This document shows positions 7,070 through 10,477 of a stretch of DNA of 10,477 bases, piece after piece. Position numbers and translations under genes: made by a program. The notes beneath the pieces are model-generated. The model was not told the DNA's origin. It searched no databases and saw nothing but the letters and a program-made list of their open reading frames with translations. Every line of letters starts with the position of its first letter. The stretch's first letter is position 1. The DNA is from Euperipatoides rowelli (Eukaryota; Onychophora; Udeonychophora; Euonychophora; Peripatopsidae): assembly GCA_003024985.2 (NCBI GenBank), contig PXIH01S0007104.1, one strand, 5' to 3'.

Positions 7070-7634
7070 TCCAAGAGAAAGACAAGTTGATGACTACAAA
7101 ATATGGACAGGATAAGAAAACTCAAATGATGATTACAAGAGAAATATCAGATAATGACTACAAGAGAAAACATGATGAATAGGCCTATAAGATAAAGACA
7201 ATATAATGAAAAAAGTTGATGATTTCAAGAGAAAGGTCAGATGAAGACTACAAGAAAAAAGTCAGATGTAAACTACAAGCAAAAGCTCAGATGAAGATTT
7301 CAAGAGAAAGGTTAGATGAAGACTATAAGAGAAAGGTCAGATGTAGACTACAAGAGAAAGGTCAGATGAAAACTACAAGCTCAGATGAAGATTACAAGAG
7401 AAAGGTCAGATGAAGACTACAAGAGATAGATTGGATAATTATAAAAGGAAGGTAGATAAAGCTACTAGAGAAAAGTCAGATGAAAATTATAAGTAAAGGA
7501 TCATTTATAAAGACTACAAGAAAAAAGTCATGAAAAGTACAAGAGAAGGTCAGAAGAAGACTAAGTTAAGGATCAGATGATGATTACAAAAAATGGTCTT
7601 ATGAAGATTACATGGGTATATCAAGAGAAAGGTA
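7070..7634. repeat. 25-bp minisatellite, roughly 20 units
   Basis: Tandem array with consensus near GTCAGATGAAGACTACAAGA plus GAAAG. The cleanest units lie at about 7226-7430, with seven to eight full 25-bp units and one shortened by 6 bp. The flanks (7070-7225 and 7431-7634) hold more diverged, indel-bearing units. As 25 is not a multiple of 3, a frame reads a 25-residue peptide period over three units (DEDYKRKVR...LQEKGQMK), which explains the apparent Lys/Arg-rich open frame on the plus strand. Such a gradient, clean centre and worn edges, is typical of arrays that expand and homogenise by slippage or unequal exchange. The strand bias is strong: the plus strand is purine-rich. Confidence 0.93.
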
Positions 7635-7635
7635 A

Positions 7636-8650
7636 TCTATTAACATGTCTGAGAGCATATGCTCACATACTGCACACATTAATTCCTCGAGCTGAACTTT
7701 CACATAATCTCTTCATGCAGTGGAAAGTTTAAACCACATGGAAAAAGTGTTGTAAAATTTTACACCCACTGCAGATAGTGCCTTTACTAGTCCATGCAGA
7801 CTACATGTTCCAATATAAATAAGATGTCGCATTCTACTCTTACTTACAGTACCTTCTCATTTAACATTTTTAGAAGAGAAAGATTCATGTTCGGCCCATC
7901 CATTGAGCACTGTAATAACTTAGTATGACTTAATTCATGTAAAGACAGAAAATCACAGATGACCTTGAACATTAAATTACGAGAATCGGTATGTTCCAAA
8001 CATTCTGAACCACAGAAGAATGAAATTACTCTCTCCCTTGACCCTGACTAATATAAATATCCATTTGCTTTTTCACCTGGAGTTGTGGTTGCAACAAATT
8101 TCAACACATAGAAAGCTATTCCAATATCATTAAGCATTAATTATTTAAAATGTAGCGCTAAACCAGATTTAAGATGTTTGATACCTTATGGTGTCCAATC
8201 GTTATATTTCTTGCTATCTCAGAATCAGGAAATGCATTGCCATATACTGTACTCAACTTTCAAAAGATGAAAAAGAATGATTTGAATAAATCCCATTCAA
8301 TATAAGAAGCGTTTCAGCTTTTGTTACCTTGTGCAGAAGAGTAGGTGCCCATGCTTTTGGGGTATCGTACTATCGAGAGATCAACTGTTTTTTTTAATTT
8401 TCTGCCCATATGTAGAACGTGTAGTATCATTTGGCACGGTACGTGATTCCTTTATAATTAAAAATGTCTGTTGATTCATACTTTCCATATTGATCTTATG
8501 CTTCTTGCCCTCAGCATGTGCTTTAATCTGTTCAATTCCCATGTTTGAAACACCGAATACCCTATTGCATGGTAAACATCGAGCTGAAAATGCATCTCTT
8601 TCTATTTCGTGGCACCATTCATTAAAAAATGCACCACTCCCATCCTTTCT
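7636..8650 (-). pseudogene. Decayed hAT-type transposase-like gene with BED-like zinc finger
   Basis: Minus-strand blocks in family order. (1) 8650-8381: NEWCHEIERDAFSARCLPC, then NRVFGVSNMG, KAHAEGKKHK; the finger is C-x2-C-x16-H-x5-H (8498-8578), like BED/U1-type fingers of transposases. (2) About 8350-8253: AWAPTLLHKVTKAETLLILN. (3) 8256-8158: LSTVYGNAFPDSEIARNITI. (4) About 8090-8056: QMDIYISQGQ, then 8047-7844: VISFFCGSECLEHTDSR, KLLQCSMDGPNMNL (MDGPN at 7889-7903). (5) 7847-7608: LIYIGTCSLHGLVKALSAVG, an internal TGA (7713-7715), RDYVKVQLEEL. Blocks 2-5 match conserved segments of a widespread family of transposon-derived RNase-H-like proteins (MDGPNVN, IG.CGLH..HGA) that I assign to hAT with moderate confidence. 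Frameshifts separate the blocks. The C-terminal part is missing where the 25-bp array begins. Confidence 0.8.
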
Positions 8651-9139
8651 TCACCTTCAATGCATTGCTTTTGAAACTTTATTTATGTAGGCATCTTGTT
8701 CAGAATGTAAAAACTATATATGAATTACAGCTAAGCTTCCAAAGGATAAAGTGTAACTTTAATAATATACAGTACCAACGCAGCCAGTTAAGCGTAAGAA
8801 AATGCTTGCATCTGCAGCTATGTTTTTCTTTGTATTGCTAATGTATGTTTGCAGACATTATCAATACGAAAAGAATCCGGATTCTCGGGTGGTCCGGGTT
8901 GGGACTTGTACTATACATATCTATTTATCGAATGAGGAAATATTTCATAAAAATATCAACTATTTTTTTTAAAAAAATCATTAAATCAGGAAAATCATTA
9001 CCATATCACAAGTATTCTTGAATTATCAGGAGGTTTTTCATTTTATCAGGAAAATTAAGAGGACAAGGAGCCCTGCATCTTTTTCATGTCTAGAAAAAAA
9101 GCATAGATAACCTAATCCCAGAGAGAAAAAAAATGGAGA
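8651..9139. other. Spacer with a 14-bp palindrome and short repeated motif
   Basis: No gene is recognised. AGAATCCGGATTCT at 8872-8885 is a perfect 14-bp palindrome followed by CGGGTGGTCCGGG. The motif TATCAGGAAAAT or close variants (AATCAGGAAAATC, TTATCAGGAGG, TTATCAGGAAAATT) recurs three times between 8985 and 9057. That could be part of the body or tail of the minus-strand SINE-like copy that starts just to the right. The plus-strand open frames at 8490-8841 overlap the hAT-like pseudogene on the other strand and are shadows or chance. Confidence 0.5.
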
Positions 9140-9237
9140 GGTACTGAGCCCGCTCCCCCCTGGCGATTGAACTAGGTCCCGGTGAACAGGTCTGAGCACA
9201 GGTGGCCATGACTAACCGCACGACCACTGTGCCTCGA
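9140..9237 (-). mobile_element. tRNA-derived SINE-like copy 3 (minus strand)
   Basis: On the minus strand the head reads CAGTGGTCGTGCGGTTAGTC, with an A-box-like TGGTCGTGCGG at 9217-9227. A B-box-like AGTTCAATCGCC follows at 9162-9173, then a GGGGGGAGCGGGCTC stretch. The AGTGGT-N-GTGCGGTTAG head resembles tRNA-derived SINEs more than copies 1, 2 and 5 do, and it lacks the CTGGGCAG extension. It is probably a different SINE family. The body likely runs toward lower coordinates, but its 3' end is unclear. Confidence 0.65.
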
Positions 9238-9239
9238 CA

Positions 9240-9794
9240 GAATTTAAACAAAAAAGAAAAGTGTAATTTAATGTAAAGACATTATTTTTATGTTCTTGAC
9301 ATGTTTTAATTTTTAGAATCAGTTATGCTATTTTCGCTAAGAAAGATTAAATTTTAATGTAAAAAGTTTAAATTTCACAAGATAAGATGATTACATGGAT
9401 CATATTGTTAATTTTTCTTGGAGTCGGACTAGCCACTATATGACCATTAACTAAGTTACTGATTATTTATTAACAGCAGATACATTTGCATGGTGTCGGA
9501 ATGTTTTGCTCGGCTGGTCGACAATTGCCGGAGCCCCGATCTCTCCCCCACCCCCCAACACTCACACACAATTTATTTCAAAGTAATCTTTGACTTTTCT
9601 ACCAACTTTTGTATTTTCTTTTCCATTCACAATACAAAAATAAATCACTATACTGTATTTCTTAAAATGATTCTTTACAATTGTTTTAATAAATAAAATT
9701 GTTTGTCATTTAAATGAGAATAAAGACATACTCAAAACTGGGGAGTATTAAAAAATACATATATTGAAAATATGTGTGTAATTTGCTAACTTGT
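9240..9794. other. AT-rich spacer, no gene recognised
   Basis: Contains a C-rich patch (CTCCCCCACCCCCC near 9541-9558) followed by CACTCACACACA. A plus-strand open frame (9490-9696) gives the peptide CRSPDLSPTP, but with no surrounding transposase similarity. I see nothing supportable. Confidence 0.5.
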
Positions 9795-9802
9795 ATCGAA
9801 GG

Positions 9803-10046
9803 CAAGGACGTCCACAGAAAAAAAAATTAGGGGCGGGGGCGAAAAATTTATATTTTGGTTGTAAATATTTTTCTAAGATTTTTTTTTTTTTTAATTTATG
9901 GACATTTTGATAACCATTAATCGATAATTCACACTTGTAATATTATTAAAGATGAACAACTTAATGTTAAATACCTACATTTTTGGTTGATCTAACTTTT
10001 CAGGGTAGGGGGTGACTGCCCCTCCCCCCCCTTGCGGACACCCTTG
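9803..10046. mobile_element. hAT-like MITE, 244 bp, with 8-bp target duplication
   Basis: Terminal inverted repeats CAAGGACGTCCAC (9803-9815) and GCGGACACCCTTG (10034-10046) match at 10 of 13 positions. Just inside are a G-rich left end (GGGGCGGGGGC near 9830-9840) and the complementary C-rich right end (CCCCTCCCCCCCC), extending the pairing. Flanking 8-mers ATCGAAGG (9795-9802) and ATCGAAAG (10047-10054) differ at one base. That is the 8-bp target duplication expected of hAT transposons, and CAAGGGTGTCCGC-type ends fit that superfamily. There is no coding capacity, so this is a non-autonomous element. Confidence 0.85.
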
Positions 10047-10189
10047 ATCGAAAGTACTTCACTTCAAAGTAGTTTGTATTTTGTATCTAAAATACATTTT
10101 TTCTTGTATTTTTAAAACTAGTTTTAAAATACATTTATGGTAAAATTTTCCTTTGTAATATGAACTAAAAATTATTAATTGCCTTGTAG

Positions 10190-10330
10190 AACTGCTGGAG
10201 CGGTCTCATGAGCTGTCTCGACATACCCTCATTGGCCGGTTCGAATCCGAAAAATTTCTTGTCCGGATTAGATTTAATATAAGTTGAATCCACCTTTTTC
10301 ATGTTCTACTGGACATAAATATTGTATTTT
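10190..10330 (+). mobile_element. tRNA-derived SINE-like copy 4
   Basis: A perfect consensus B box, GGTTCGAATCC, at 10238-10248, with a weaker A-box-like stretch (GGAGCGGTCTCATGAGC) about 40 bp before it. The T stem that would flank the B box does not pair fully and no acceptor stem is visible, so a functional tRNA is unlikely. The body beyond 10250 (TTGTCCGGATTAGATTT, TGTTCTACTGGACATAAATA) differs from copies 1, 2 and 5 and may represent another family. Boundaries are approximate. Confidence 0.6.
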
Positions 10331-10380
10331 GCACTTTGAATTCTTTGTTAACTTAAAATAATGATTGTATTCAGTAGCCT

Positions 10381-10477
10381 ACTGTTCCAGTAGTCTAGTG
10401 TTAGCATCATTGCCACAGGAGTTTGTGCATATAAAGGATCGTAGGTTCAATTCTGGGCAGCCCCGGTGCTGGAAAAT
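10381..10477 (+). mobile_element. tRNA-derived SINE-like copy 5, cut by window end
   Basis: A-box-like TAGTCTAGTGTTAGCATC (from about 10391) and B-box-like GGTTCAATTCT at 10444-10454, about 55 bp apart. The segment after the B box, CTGGGCAGCCCCGGTG, matches copy 1 with one difference over 16 bases, and both continue into GGAAAAT or GGGGAAAATG. It is the same family as copy 1. The 3' body lies beyond the window. Confidence 0.7.

Noticed and set aside
7216-7413. Lys/Arg/Asp-rich 65-residue open frame
   Set aside because: It is the translation of the 25-bp tandem array; three units make the 25-residue period. No sign of a real gene.
6321-7634. CRISPR-like array
   Set aside because: Repeat units are directly adjacent with no unique spacers, and all other content is eukaryotic.
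8490-8841. Two overlapping plus-strand open frames
   Set aside because: They overlap the minus-strand zinc-finger block, whose cysteines, histidines and flanking residues match a known pattern; the plus frames do not.
9490-9696. Plus-strand open frame with CRSPDLSPTP, resembling the third-Asp motif of mariner transposases
   Set aside because: No neighbouring transposase blocks on either side (no FQQDGA, WIG or FLWGY equivalents) and no TIR; the match is short and lies beside C-rich low-complexity DNA.
10190-10262. Possible functional tRNA gene because of a perfect GGTTCGAATCC
   Set aside because: T stem pairs only partly and no acceptor stem, D arm or anticodon arm can be drawn; a SINE head explains it better.

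Overview
The window looks like AT-rich, non-coding DNA from an invertebrate animal genome. An arthropod, possibly a marine one, would fit, but this rests only on the transposon families and base composition. I find no intact host gene, no bacterial-style operon, no CRISPR array, and no rRNA or functional tRNA gene. Every open frame is either a piece of a decayed transposable element, a translation of a tandem repeat, or chance. The content is layered fossil and semi-fossil mobile DNA.

Layout. About 229-2440 (minus strand) is a broken CR1/L2-like non-LTR retrotransposon. Its pieces lie in the expected order: end of the endonuclease, linker, reverse transcriptase, C-terminal region. They sit in several frames and the first catalytic Asp of the RT is lost. 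Two tRNA-derived SINE-like copies follow (about 2780-2935 and 3000-3180), with a perfect UUCG-loop hairpin between them. Next is a 371-bp element with 30-bp terminal inverted repeats (3398-3768), then a larger imperfect inverted-repeat structure (4195-4888). A complete but dead Tc1/mariner-type element occupies 5670-6312. It has ~90-bp inverted repeats, a TA duplication and a shattered transposase on the minus strand.

Directly against the mariner element is a 29-bp minisatellite (6321-6610). A second, 25-bp minisatellite lies at 7070-7634. It abuts a minus-strand pseudogene (7636-8650) with a BED-like zinc finger and several blocks of a hAT-type transposase-like protein, spread over at least four frame segments. 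A minus-strand SINE-like copy (9140-9237) comes next. A 244-bp hAT-like MITE (9803-10046) has 13-bp inverted repeats and an 8-bp near-perfect target duplication. Two more tRNA-headed SINE-like copies follow, the last cut by the window edge.

There is no pathway here: the elements relate to one another as successive insertions. The most useful observations are the two MITE-like elements with readable boundaries, the near-identical TIRs flanking a ruined mariner gene, the unannotated hAT-like pseudogene, and the recurrent SINE family. None of this amounts to a convincing new biological system.
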